A DNA stretch of 53,948 nt from JAKQHY01 sp034429475 (GTDB taxonomy: Bacteria > Chloroflexota > Anaerolineae > B4-G1 > SLSP01). Shown here one piece after another: positions 30,053-37,535 of the stretch. A program made the position numbers and the translations under genes. The notes under the pieces were generated by a model. The model was not told the origin of the DNA. It ran no database searches and saw only the letters and a program-made list of their open reading frames with translations. The DNA lies in NCBI GenBank assembly GCA_034429475.1, contig DAOUGD010000171.1, forward strand, positions 1-53,948, written 5' to 3'. Every line of letters begins with the position of its first letter. Position 1 is the stretch's first letter.

Positions 30053-31819
30053 TCAGAGCATGAGCTGTAGCAGTTCGGCCTCGGCTTCCGTCGTCCACTC
30101 GCGCCCATCCTTGAGCTTGGCGGCGACGGTGGGCAGCACGTCTTTCAGGTCGGTCAGCGCAGTGAGGGGCAGCGGTTGGATGTGCGGGTAGATGACGATC
30201 TTGCCGGGGAAGCGCGTCTCGTCCACCGCTTTGAGGCCATCGTAGGCTGCTTCCAGCGAGCCGATGGCCGCGACGGAGCGGTTGGGCGAGAGCTGGCCCG
30301 TTTCGGCCTGTTCCAGCATAAAGCGCATGTTCTCGATGGTGGACGCGGAATGGCCGATGACGCGCGTCTGCTTAAGATAGGCGTCGCTCAAGTCAATCTC
30401 CGCGGATTGGCCGCGCGGCACGCCGGCGAAGATGTTCATCACGCCGTGCGGGGTCAGGCACGTCGCGGCGTCGCTGATGACGGGCGCGACGGGGGCCAGC
30501 ACGAGGATGTCGTCAAACCCGGTCTCTTTGAATCCCGCCATCGCGGCGGTGTAGGCGTCTTTGTTCATCGGATTCAGGCAGATGAACGTCACACCCTTGC
30601 GCCGGGCTTCCAGGCTGAAGCTGGTGTGCAGATCGTCCAGCCGGGCGTCGCTGACGTCGGTGCAGACGATAATGGCCGGGCTGGTCGCCGATTGGATGGC
30701 GGCCTGGACGTGCATTCGCCCCATCGGGCCGCCCGCGCCGACAAACCACGCGCGCCCGCCGGGCTTGAGCGTCGCGCGCGCCGGCGTGTCGCTGTAGGCT
30801 GCGGCGATGTCTGTTCCCGCCGCGCCAACGTAGAGCCAGCGGTTGTAGTGGATGCGGCCCACGTCCACCTTGACCGGACGAGACATAGGGGCATCGGCAA
30901 TGATCGCCATGACGCCGTAGCTCGCCAGATTGGGGCTGGCGCGCTCGATCAGATCGGGGTCAGCGCCTAGCAGGATGACGTCGTCCACGCCCTTGCCGTT
31001 GCCGCCGGTGATTTCCGCCGGGGATACCGGCGCGTCGTCCGTTTCGACGGTCGCCGGGTCGGGCAATTCCGGGACGTCCACCACTTCCACGTCCAGTTGG
31101 GCGGCGCGTTCCCGCAGCCACACGGCGAATCCGGCAGGAACGTTCGTCAGCAGCAGTTTAGCGGGGTGGGCAGTCGCATCGAAGCCCTGGCTGAAGCTGT
31201 ACATCGTTTTGGCGCCAGGGGCGCCGATAATCCACATCGTCCCATTGGCGCGCGGCGCGGTGCGGTAGCGCAGTTGGTACGCGGCGATGACGCAGGCCCA
31301 CGGCTCGGTCAGCGCGGCCTCGGCATAGCCCGTCTCGGCTTTCTGGATGGGGATGAGGTAGTTGCCGTGGTCGCCGTTGAGCACGCGCTGGTCAATCACG
31401 GTGTATTCCGAAAGGCCACCGTCAATCTCGTAACCGTAGGAGCAGTTTTGCCCGTGATAGAAGATGTCCGCCTGCACGATGAAGCGGTCGCCGACCTGGT
31501 ACTGGTCGCGCAGCGCCGCGCCGACGCCGACGACGGTGATGCTGACCTCGTGGCCGAGCACCACAGGCTTCTCGCGCATATTGCGGTGGATGCGCGGGTG
31601 ATTCTGCCCGGCGTGGATCACTTTGATGTCAGAGAAGCAGTGCCCGCAGGCGTCGTGGCGCACGAGCAGCTCGTCCGGGCCGTAGGTCGGCATGGGGACA
31701 GTGATGGGTTTGCCGTCCACACCGAAGTTCTCAAACCCCGCGCCGTAGAGCGGCCAAAGGCGATTGACGGCGGGCAGTGGGGCGTCGGCGCGGCGGTAGT
31801 CGGTGAGTTTGTCAGTCAT
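30053..31819 (-). CDS. Large zinc-type (MDR) dehydrogenase, SorE-like
   Basis: A 588-residue medium-chain dehydrogenase, longer than the usual ~350-410. N-terminal GroES-like domain: RHDACGHCFSDIKVIHAG and KPVVLGHEVSITVVGVG carry the Cys, His and Glu expected at a catalytic zinc site. Two Rossmann-like glycine motifs follow: WIIGAPGAKTMYSFSQG (about 200) and AWFVGAGGPMGRMHVQAAI (about 370); the latter resembles the L-sorbose-1-phosphate reductase SorE group. The ~160 residues between them look like an extra alpha/beta unit. Start at ATG 31819 with GGAGG 5 nt upstream, not the TTG at 31831. First gene of a tight set with the histidine kinase and ARMT1-like phosphatase. Substrate probably a sugar or polyol phosphate. 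Confidence 0.78.
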   Translation of the reverse strand: MTDKLTDYRRADAPLPAVNRLWPLYGAGFENFGVDGKPITVPMPTYGPDELLVRHDACGHCFSDIKVIHAGQNHPRIHRNMREKPVVLGHEVSITVVGVGAALRDQYQVGDRFIVQADIFYHGQNCSYGYEIDGGLSEYTVIDQRVLNGDHGNYLIPIQKAETGYAEAALTEPWACVIAAYQLRYRTAPRANGTMWIIGAPGAKTMYSFSQGFDATAHPAKLLLTNVPAGFAVWLRERAAQLDVEVVDVPELPDPATVETDDAPVSPAEITGGNGKGVDDVILLGADPDLIERASPNLASYGVMAIIADAPMSRPVKVDVGRIHYNRWLYVGAAGTDIAAAYSDTPARATLKPGGRAWFVGAGGPMGRMHVQAAIQSATSPAIIVCTDVSDARLDDLHTSFSLEARRKGVTFICLNPMNKDAYTAAMAGFKETGFDDILVLAPVAPVISDAATCLTPHGVMNIFAGVPRGQSAEIDLSDAYLKQTRVIGHSASTIENMRFMLEQAETGQLSPNRSVAAIGSLEAAYDGLKAVDETRFPGKIVIYPHIQPLPLTALTDLKDVLPTVAAKLKDGREWTTEAEAELLQLML

Positions 31820-31907
31820 GGAGTCCTCCAAATTAGTCTGGTAGTCGTTAGTCGGGTAGTCTTTTCAGTGTCGCGCGCTGTCTGGGGGCGCGGCATTATG
31901 GTCTGAA

Positions 31908-32996
31908 TTATAGTTTTACTTTTAAATCCGTATCAAATTGCAGCCCGGCCACCTGGCAGGCCAGTTGAATGATCTTTTTCTTGCTGGAGGTGCTGTAGTT
32001 TGTTCCAAGCCACCAGCCAGAGGTAAGTTGGTGCGCTGCGTCGCTTAACTCTGGTTGTCCAGGGTAAAGTTCTTCTGGTGTTTGGGCCAGGTAACGGCGT
32101 TTTCTACCATGTTGAGGTAGTGCCGCAAAACGAGGCAGGAAAGTGGCGTCACGTCGTGCGAGTTCTTCAAAAACCTGGAAGTATACATCCGTAGGGTTTT
32201 TAGCCTGGAAAGTTTGTCCAAGCAAGGTAAATCCATATTCCTGTGTTGGCACGACCTGTGATTTAACCGCTACAGGTTTAACTGAGGTCGAAGCTACAGG
32301 CTGCGGCTTGACTATAGATTTAACATTGGTGGGGACGCCCGAAGCTAGAAATTCAGTAACGGTGTCTGGTTCGGGTTTGTATCCACACAGGCTTTCAACT
32401 TTTTCTGCGAGAAGCTCAATTAAACCTTCATCCTGTTCCTCGATCAGACGTGCAAAAGCAATCGGTAGCGTGGCGCGAATTTCGCGCTCGCGGGTAACAT
32501 TATGATAATCCTGCCGGGCGGCTTCGAGGGCTTTTCCACTACAAACCGCATTGTAGTCCAGATAGCGTGCGATACGCGCGGCGCTATCGGCGGCAGAGCG
32601 GTCAAGAAGGTCTAATTTGTAGACACGGCGTTCCTGATAGTATCCTTGTTCACCGGGCAAAAAGATGTGCCATTCCTGTCCGTCGGTAAGGATCGCCAGC
32701 GGCACGCCAATGACAAAAGCATAGTCGAAGAGTTGTTTTTCTGATCCTTCGCCTTGCCCGACTCGTTTGACTTCGATAAAGACCATTGCTTTGTGTGTCG
32801 TTGGATGACACAGCGCGAAATCTACGCGCCGGCTTTCAACGGTATATTCTGGCGCAACAATATCCGTGTCGTAGGTCGGCCAATTGAGTGCAGAGAGTAG
32901 CCGCATGACAATTCCTTGTGAGACAGCCGCTTCATTGACAAAGCGCCCCCGCCGGATGTTGTCTTGAATTTGGGTGATGTGTTCAGTAAGATCCAT
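31908..32996 (-). CDS. HsdR N-terminal-like PD-(D/E)xK protein, orphan
   Basis: A 362-residue protein. Residues ~30-140 match the N-terminal nuclease domain of type I restriction R subunits: PEYTVESRRVDFALC and MVFIEVKRVG give the D...ExK core, followed by FDYAFVIGVPLAILTDGQEW. The helicase part of HsdR is absent, and no methyltransferase or specificity subunit is nearby, so it is not a restriction system. A Val/Lys/Pro linker at ~225-255 leads to a C-terminal domain (PTDVYFQVFEELARRDATFL) of unknown role. Start at ATG 32996, with GGAGG 5 nt upstream; the adjacent ATG at 32999 is possible. AT-richer than its neighbours, suggesting transfer. Confidence 0.75.
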   Translation of the reverse strand: MDLTEHITQIQDNIRRGRFVNEAAVSQGIVMRLLSALNWPTYDTDIVAPEYTVESRRVDFALCHPTTHKAMVFIEVKRVGQGEGSEKQLFDYAFVIGVPLAILTDGQEWHIFLPGEQGYYQERRVYKLDLLDRSAADSAARIARYLDYNAVCSGKALEAARQDYHNVTREREIRATLPIAFARLIEEQDEGLIELLAEKVESLCGYKPEPDTVTEFLASGVPTNVKSIVKPQPVASTSVKPVAVKSQVVPTQEYGFTLLGQTFQAKNPTDVYFQVFEELARRDATFLPRFAALPQHGRKRRYLAQTPEELYPGQPELSDAAHQLTSGWWLGTNYSTSSKKKIIQLACQVAGLQFDTDLKVKL

Positions 32997-33034
32997 CATT
33001 GCCTCCGTAGAGAAAGTACGAGCCATTCTGATTT

Positions 33035-34096
33035 CTAAACCCCATGCAATTCCTTCAAGAACGCTTTCCCCTCTTCCGGTGTGAGCATCTCGACGATGTG
33101 GAAGAGGAAGCCTTGGCCGCCCAGCTCTTTCTGGATGGTGAACGCGCCTTTGCGGTCCACGTAGACCTGGCAGAGCTTGCCGCCGTCGCGGATGCGCTTA
33201 AGGAGCGGTAGCCAGCCGTCGGCAAGCGGTTGGCCGTCGCCGGGCTGCCATTGGATGCCGCGCAGCCGCTCGATGCTGAGCAGGGCGTCGAGGTGCGGAA
33301 TCTCGCCCTTGCCGTCCATGTGATAGAAACCGTAGTCCAGGTGATCGCAGCACGCGACCAGATCGGGCAGGACGAAGCGCTTGACCATACGCGGCGAGAT
33401 CATGTAGGAGAAGTCGCATTGCAGCATATAGCCTTTGCCCGGCGACCAGCACGGCCCCCAGCAGGCGTTCCCGCGCCCGGCGGCGCTGGTGATGGCGTAG
33501 AACTCGTCGTAGTAGCGCAGCCATAGCGGCGTGATCTCGTGTACCAACCGCTCTACTTCGTCCGGCGCGTCGGTCAGGTCGAAGAGCAGCTTCTCGGAGC
33601 CGCGCAGGCTGGCGAGGATGTCCAGGTTGCCGCCGATGTCGGTAATGCCGACGAGCACCTGGTCGCCCCAGCGATCCACGGCTTGCCGGGTCACGTCCAG
33701 CACACGGCGCAGCCAGGGATTGTCAGGATCGTAGCTCAGGTGGATGTCTTCCAGGCGTTCGACGCCTTCCAGCGGCCAGAACCAGCTCGTGTCGGGCGTC
33801 CACGAGACGCGCGATCCGAGGAACGCGGCCATGACGCCGGGGCCATAGTTAACCCACCACTTGGGGTAGGCGTCGCCGAGCCAATACGCGGCGTTGAGGA
33901 TGCGCTCCCAGTTGTCGAGAATCTGCTCAACGGGCGTGTCGAGGCCGTACTTGGTGAACTGCGACCAGTCGGCCTCAACCGGGTCAACGGTTTCCAGCAC
34001 CACCAGCGGGCGTTCCAGTTCCCCGGCCCACCAGGCGTTCCAGTCGCGGGCGATGCGTTCCCAGTCGGCGTTGGTAAAGCGGACGTTGATAGACAT
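33035..34096 (-). CDS. Uroporphyrinogen-decarboxylase-fold protein, paralogue 1
   Basis: A 353-residue protein of the UROD/MtaA superfamily. Marks: WWAGELERPLVVLE, GDQVLVGITDIGGNLDILAS, CWSPGKGYMLQCDFSYMIS, and GFYHMDGKGEIPHLDALLS with GIQWQPGDG. This HMDG/QWxPG form is that of uncharacterised UROD-like proteins, not heme-pathway HemE: no heme gene is near and the HemE N-terminal RPVW-like motif is lacking. Related cobamide methyltransferases need a corrinoid protein, also absent. Start at ATG 34096 with GGAG upstream, rather than TTG 34108. Adjacent to a second paralogue. Confidence 0.75.
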   Translation of the reverse strand: MSINVRFTNADWERIARDWNAWWAGELERPLVVLETVDPVEADWSQFTKYGLDTPVEQILDNWERILNAAYWLGDAYPKWWVNYGPGVMAAFLGSRVSWTPDTSWFWPLEGVERLEDIHLSYDPDNPWLRRVLDVTRQAVDRWGDQVLVGITDIGGNLDILASLRGSEKLLFDLTDAPDEVERLVHEITPLWLRYYDEFYAITSAAGRGNACWGPCWSPGKGYMLQCDFSYMISPRMVKRFVLPDLVACCDHLDYGFYHMDGKGEIPHLDALLSIERLRGIQWQPGDGQPLADGWLPLLKRIRDGGKLCQVYVDRKGAFTIQKELGGQGFLFHIVEMLTPEEGKAFLKELHGV

Positions 34097-34120
34097 AGGT
34101 TTCTCCAAAATGGTGAGTGA

Positions 34121-34212
34121 GTGAATTGCGAATTACGAATTACGAATTACGAATTACGAATTACGAATTATGAATCGCAATTTGTAATTCGCTATTCGCT
34201 ATTCGTAATTCA
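34121..34212. repeat. Family C palindromic repeat
   Basis: Six ATTACGA units in tandem, loop, then inverted TAATTCGCTATTCG-type units. It fills the gap between the two UROD-like genes and reaches into the stop codon of the right-hand gene. Confidence 0.85.
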
Positions 34213-35334
34213 GTACCGGCACTCTTCCTGGACAACTTTCATCAGCCAGCGCATCCGGCCTACGCCGACGCCGGCGGGGCAGGATCCGGCGGTGGTGATT
34301 TCGAGGCCGCCGGTGGCGCCGGCTTTCTCGAAGTCGCTGATGACGTGCTGACGGATGTCTTCCGGGCTGCCGTTGCGCAGGAGCATGGGCGGCAGTTGCC
34401 CGTGGATATAGGCGTCGGGCATTTTGGCGCGGATGAGGCCGGCGTCCACGGTCGGGCCGTAGTTGACGGCGCGGATGCCCAGCTCGTACTGCATTTCGAG
34501 CAGGTGGCCCATCGCGCTGTCGGAGTGCTGGTAGCGGCGGGCGGGGGCGGGGGCCATGGCTTCGAGGACGCGCTGTAAGACGGGGAAGCAGTATTCGCGG
34601 TAGAGCTTCTTGTTGAAGAGCGCGCAGTTGTCATCCGTGATCCACCAGCCTTTGCCAGTGTTGCCGCTGAATTCGCGCAGCACGGTGTTGAATTCCACCA
34701 TCTTTTCCGCCAGCAGATCGCGGAAGCGGCGCATCAGGTCGGGGTGGTCGTAAATCCAGTAGAAAACCGTCTCCGGTTTGAGGATGGACGTCATGATTGT
34801 CGCCGGGCCGCGGCTGCCCGTGCCGAGCCAGGGCAGGGGCTTGCCGGCGGTTTTGCGGGCTTCCCATTCCGCCAGAAATGGCGCAGGCAAGGCCCACGCG
34901 CGGATGTCGGTGGCCTCGGCCTTGTCGAGGATGCGGGTGAACGCGGCGACGTCGTCTGGCCCGTCGCCCTCGTTGACGGCGGTGAGCCAGGGCGTGCCCC
35001 CCTCGTGGTAGGTGAAGACGCAGTCGAAGAGGTTTTCGATGCGGTGCGGTTCGTTCTCCCAGGAATCCTCGTTGAAGAAGGCGCGGCCCACGTACTCCTG
35101 CATGATGGCGTTGACCTCGGCGTGGAGCGCGTTGCGGTACGCCGTGTCGTGGTAATAGCGCAGCGTCGAGGGGACGTCCACGAATTCAAAAATCCAGTGG
35201 TCGTCCGGCGAGAACGAGAGCGCGCAGCGCGGCTTGTCCGTGGTGAACGCCTGGCATTGCGCGTTTTCTTCCCAGAAAGCTGCTACGTCCAAATCTTTTG
35301 TCAATTCCATAAATTCAGGTTCGATGATAGGCAT
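34210..35334 (-). CDS. Uroporphyrinogen-decarboxylase-fold protein, paralogue 2
   Basis: A 374-residue UROD-superfamily protein (MPIIEPEFMELTKDLDVAAF start). Marks: FEFVDVPSTLRYYHDTAYRN, WLGTGSRGPATIMTSILKPE, a metal-site-like RRYQHSDSAMGHLLEMQ and VNYGPTVDAGLIRAKMPDAY. The C-terminal pattern of a His/Asp pair followed by a VNYGP strand agrees with UROD-like methyltransferase-fold proteins. The reading frame stays open far upstream of 35334, but that part (to 35862) is the shadow of the DinB gene and a repeat; the ATG at 35334 has GGGAGAAACC before it. Substrate unknown. Confidence 0.75.
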   Translation of the reverse strand: MPIIEPEFMELTKDLDVAAFWEENAQCQAFTTDKPRCALSFSPDDHWIFEFVDVPSTLRYYHDTAYRNALHAEVNAIMQEYVGRAFFNEDSWENEPHRIENLFDCVFTYHEGGTPWLTAVNEGDGPDDVAAFTRILDKAEATDIRAWALPAPFLAEWEARKTAGKPLPWLGTGSRGPATIMTSILKPETVFYWIYDHPDLMRRFRDLLAEKMVEFNTVLREFSGNTGKGWWITDDNCALFNKKLYREYCFPVLQRVLEAMAPAPARRYQHSDSAMGHLLEMQYELGIRAVNYGPTVDAGLIRAKMPDAYIHGQLPPMLLRNGSPEDIRQHVISDFEKAGATGGLEITTAGSCPAGVGVGRMRWLMKVVQEECRY

Positions 35335-35358
35335 GGTTTCTCCCTTGAAAATACAAGA

Positions 35359-35433
35359 CTGTTTCACGCAAAGGCGCAAAGACGCAAAGTAAAAACAGAA
35401 ACTTGGCGACCTCTGCGTGCTCTGCGGTGAAAT
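35359..35433. repeat. Family F repeat, copy 1
   Basis: TTTCACGCAAAGGCGCAAAG and GACGCAAAG units followed by CTTGGCGACCTCTGCGTG and TCTGCGGTGAAA. Second copy at 36711. The ends (TTTCAC / GTGAAA) are inverted. Confidence 0.85.
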
Positions 35434-35452
35434 TTTTATGTGGTTGTGTGCG

Positions 35453-35962
35453 TCATTCTTCGAGCGCGCCGGAATACTCCGCGTCATAGGGCGCGATTTG
35501 GGTGAGCGTGTAGTCGAGTCGCCGTTGGGCGAGCTGTTGGATATGCCATTGGTCATGCGCCACCCACGAGACGAAGACGTCGCCGGCGCGCAGGTCGCCG
35601 AAGTGTAGCGCGATGAAAGCATCCCAGTTGGGCGCGGCGAGGCTATCCAGCCACGCCAGGGACGCGCGACGCTCGGTGAGGAAGGCTTGCAACGAGGCGG
35701 CGAGGTCGCGTTCATTGTAGCGGCGCTCGGTGATCCATTCGAAGGGCGCGATCCCCGACCACGGCAGCCCGTGCAGGGTCTGGTCGAGGTGGGCGCGGAA
35801 GTCCTCCCGTTCTTCGTCGTACAGGTGGTTGATGATTTCCAGGAGCGACCAGGTATCCGCATCGGGCTTCCACTGGGCTTGCTCCGGAGATATATCGGCC
35901 AGCAGTGCGCCGATCACATCGGCGTCGTGCGCCAGGGCGCGTTTCAGGAACGCTACGTTCAT
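35453..35962 (-). CDS. DinB-like metal-dependent protein
   Basis: A 169-residue four-helix-bundle protein of the DinB/YfiT/DUF664 type. Candidate metal ligands are the His in INHLYDEERED (about residue 46) and the two His of VAHDQWHIQQL (about 135 and 139), the expected three-histidine arrangement. Members act as thiol-dependent S-transferases or hydrolases in the cytoplasm. Start ATG 35962, with AAGGAGA upstream. Not obviously in an operon; both sides are filled with repeats. Confidence 0.85.
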   Translation of the reverse strand: MNVAFLKRALAHDADVIGALLADISPEQAQWKPDADTWSLLEIINHLYDEEREDFRAHLDQTLHGLPWSGIAPFEWITERRYNERDLAASLQAFLTERRASLAWLDSLAAPNWDAFIALHFGDLRAGDVFVSWVAHDQWHIQQLAQRRLDYTLTQIAPYDAEYSGALEE

Positions 35963-35982
35963 GGTGGTTTCTCCTTAGCAGA

Positions 35983-36009
35983 TAACAGGATTTACGGAAT
36001 GATAGGATT
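35983..36009. repeat. Family G repeat unit
   Basis: Contains TAACAGGATTTACGGAATGA, identical (inverted) to bases near 3125-3144; lies just upstream of the DinB gene, as the other copy lies just upstream of the cyclase-fold gene. Confidence 0.8.
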
Positions 36010-36032
36010 AAAAGGCGATTGCCTTTAGGCTT

Positions 36033-36079
36033 GTAGTAACGACTTCAGTCGTCAAGAGAACCACTGAAGTAGTTACTAC
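36033..36079. repeat. Family J palindrome, possible terminator
   Basis: 17-bp stem with one mismatch: GTAGTAACGACTTCAGT and inverted ACTGAAGTAGTTACTAC, 13-nt loop. Downstream of the flavin reductase gene on the minus strand. Confidence 0.8.
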
Positions 36080-36110
36080 GAATGGATTTTTCATCTACTG
36101 GTTTTAATGG

Positions 36111-36686
36111 TCACGGTTTCTTGAGCTGGTTGCCAATGGTGAAGGCTGATCCCAGAGATGGCCCGACGCCGTAGTAGCTGCCGCCGTCGGGCGCAAAGAT
36201 CAGCGGCTTGACTTTAAGGATGTCCAGCTTGCCCTCGGCGTCAAGGACGTCCGCTTCGCCCTTCACGTCGCGGATTTCGCCGATGAAGAGGGTATGCAGG
36301 CCGATTTCGAGGGTGTGCAACAGGCTACATTCTACCACTAATGGAAATTCGGCGACGTAGGGCGCGTCTACCAGTTCGCTCCGCACCGGCGTCAGCCCGG
36401 TGGCGGCGAACTTGTCCACATCCCGCCCGGAGACCATGCCGACGTAATCGGCCTCTTTGACGTACTGCTCCGAGGCGATGTTGACGGTGAACGCGCCGCG
36501 CGCGACGATGGCGCCGTAAGTGTAGGTCGCCTTGCGCAGCGAGACGGACAGGCATGGCGGTTTGGAACAGCAGATGCCGCCCCAGGCCGCTGCCATCAGA
36601 TTGGGCTTGCCCGCTTCGTCGTAGGTGCCGACGATGAAGACGGGGGTGGGGAAGACGATGGTCTTCGCGCCGCGTGAGTGTTTCAT
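36111..36686 (-). CDS. Flavin reductase family protein
   Basis: A 191-residue FMN-binding split-barrel protein: TPVFIVGTYDEAGKPNLMAA, GGICCSKPPCLSVSLRKATY, GAFTVNIASEQYVKEADYVG and VVECSLLHTLEIGLHTLFIG are the conserved strands of the DIM6/NTAB flavin reductase group. Such proteins reduce flavin with NAD(P)H or serve as small flavoprotein oxidoreductases. Start ATG 36686 with GAGGAGG upstream; the upstream extension to 36722 is repeat sequence. No partner oxygenase lies nearby. Confidence 0.87.
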   Translation of the reverse strand: MKHSRGAKTIVFPTPVFIVGTYDEAGKPNLMAAAWGGICCSKPPCLSVSLRKATYTYGAIVARGAFTVNIASEQYVKEADYVGMVSGRDVDKFAATGLTPVRSELVDAPYVAEFPLVVECSLLHTLEIGLHTLFIGEIRDVKGEADVLDAEGKLDILKVKPLIFAPDGGSYYGVGPSLGSAFTIGNQLKKP

Positions 36687-36710
36687 AGGGTGCCTCCTCG
36701 TATAAAAGAC

Positions 36711-36820
36711 TATTTCACGCAAAGGCGCAAAGACGCAAAGGGAAAAAAGCCATGGTGGGCTTGGCGGCTTCGTGTGAAGTTGAAAAAATCTCCGCGTGCT
36801 CAGTGGCCTCTGCGGTGAAA
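36711..36820. repeat. Family F repeat, copy 2
   Basis: Same start (TTTCACGCAAAGGCGCAAAG) and end (CTCTGCGGTGAAA) as the copy at 35359, with a longer middle. Followed by a half copy of family A (36836-36856). Confidence 0.85.
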
Positions 36821-36835
36821 CCTTCCATTTGTTGT

Positions 36836-36856
36836 CCGTTTCATCCGTTGAGAGCG
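36836..36856. repeat. Family A element, half copy
   Basis: TCCGTTTCATCCGTTGAGAG, the right arm only, ending 3 nt before the stop codon of the response regulator gene. Confidence 0.65.
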
Positions 36857-36858
36857 AT

Positions 36859-37509
36859 TCAGGGTGATTTTAGCTTCTTCAGGCAATCGGGGCAAATGCC
36901 GTGCGTGAAGGTGGCTTCGGAGTGGGATTCGATGTACGTGTCCACTTTCACCCATTGCCCTTCCTCATTCTGGATTTTGTTGCCGCACCAGGCGCAGATG
37001 GGGATCAGCCCGCTCAGGGTGTGGATGGCATTCAGGGCTTCCTGCAATTCCGCATTGCGCGCCTGTAGTTCGGCGTTTCGAGCCGTCAACTGCGTGTTGG
37101 CGGTTTCCAATTGTATCTGTAATTCATGAATGTGCAGGTGGGTGCGGACGCGCGCCAGCACCTCCTCGGTTTGGAATGGCTTGGTGATGTAATCCACGCC
37201 GCCGAGGTTGAACGCTTTGACTTTGTCGAGCGGCTCGTTGAGCGCGGTGATGAAGATGATGGGGATCGCGGCGCTGGCCGGATCGGTTTTCAACTGGGCG
37301 CAAACCTCATAGCCATCCAATTCTGGCATCATAATGTCGAGCAAAATGAGATCAGGGGGCGTCGTGGCAACCGATTGGAGGGCGAGCTTCCCGTTGGGGA
37401 TCACGCGCACTCTGTGACCCGCCTGCGATAGGATTTGCATCAGTAGGCGCAGGTTGGCCGGTGTATCGTCCACGATCAAGATGTTGGCTTTTTGTGTCTG
37501 GGTCCCCAT
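36859..37509 (-). CDS. Response regulator with coiled coil and zinc-knuckle C-terminus
   Basis: A 216-residue protein. REC domain residues 8-125: acidic pocket VDD (14-15), phosphorylated D58 in LILLDIMMPELDG, and the conserved Lys in DYITKPFQ. A heptad-like coiled coil follows (LQIQLETANTQLTARNAEL, about 130-165). The end has GLIPICAWCGNKI and HGICPDCLKK, two CxxC pairs likely to bind zinc; this tail is shared by many response regulators and PAS proteins but its role is unknown. No DNA-binding domain, so it probably acts by protein contact. It follows the hybrid kinase gene by 26 nt and is its likely partner. Confidence 0.87.
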   Translation of the reverse strand: MGTQTQKANILIVDDTPANLRLLMQILSQAGHRVRVIPNGKLALQSVATTPPDLILLDIMMPELDGYEVCAQLKTDPASAAIPIIFITALNEPLDKVKAFNLGGVDYITKPFQTEEVLARVRTHLHIHELQIQLETANTQLTARNAELQARNAELQEALNAIHTLSGLIPICAWCGNKIQNEEGQWVKVDTYIESHSEATFTHGICPDCLKKLKSP

Positions 37510-37535
37510 ACCAATAGCTCTTTCTCAACTAACGG

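Noticed and set aside
31908..32996. Complete restriction-modification system
   Set aside because: Only an HsdR N-terminal-like domain is present; no methylase, specificity or helicase gene in the window.
33035..34096. HemE (heme biosynthesis uroporphyrinogen decarboxylase)
   Set aside because: Lacks the HemE N-terminal motif and heme-gene neighbours; the sequence fits the uncharacterised UROD-like group.
34121..34212. Tandem ATTACGA units as a possible CRISPR or iteron origin
   Set aside because: Units are contiguous without spacers and followed by inverted units; no replication gene is nearby. They fit the palindromic repeat class.
35335..35862. N-terminal extension of the second UROD-like protein
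   Set aside because: The frame is open but reads through a family F repeat and opposite-phase DinB sequence; the ATG at 35334 has a good ribosome binding site and the family's normal length.
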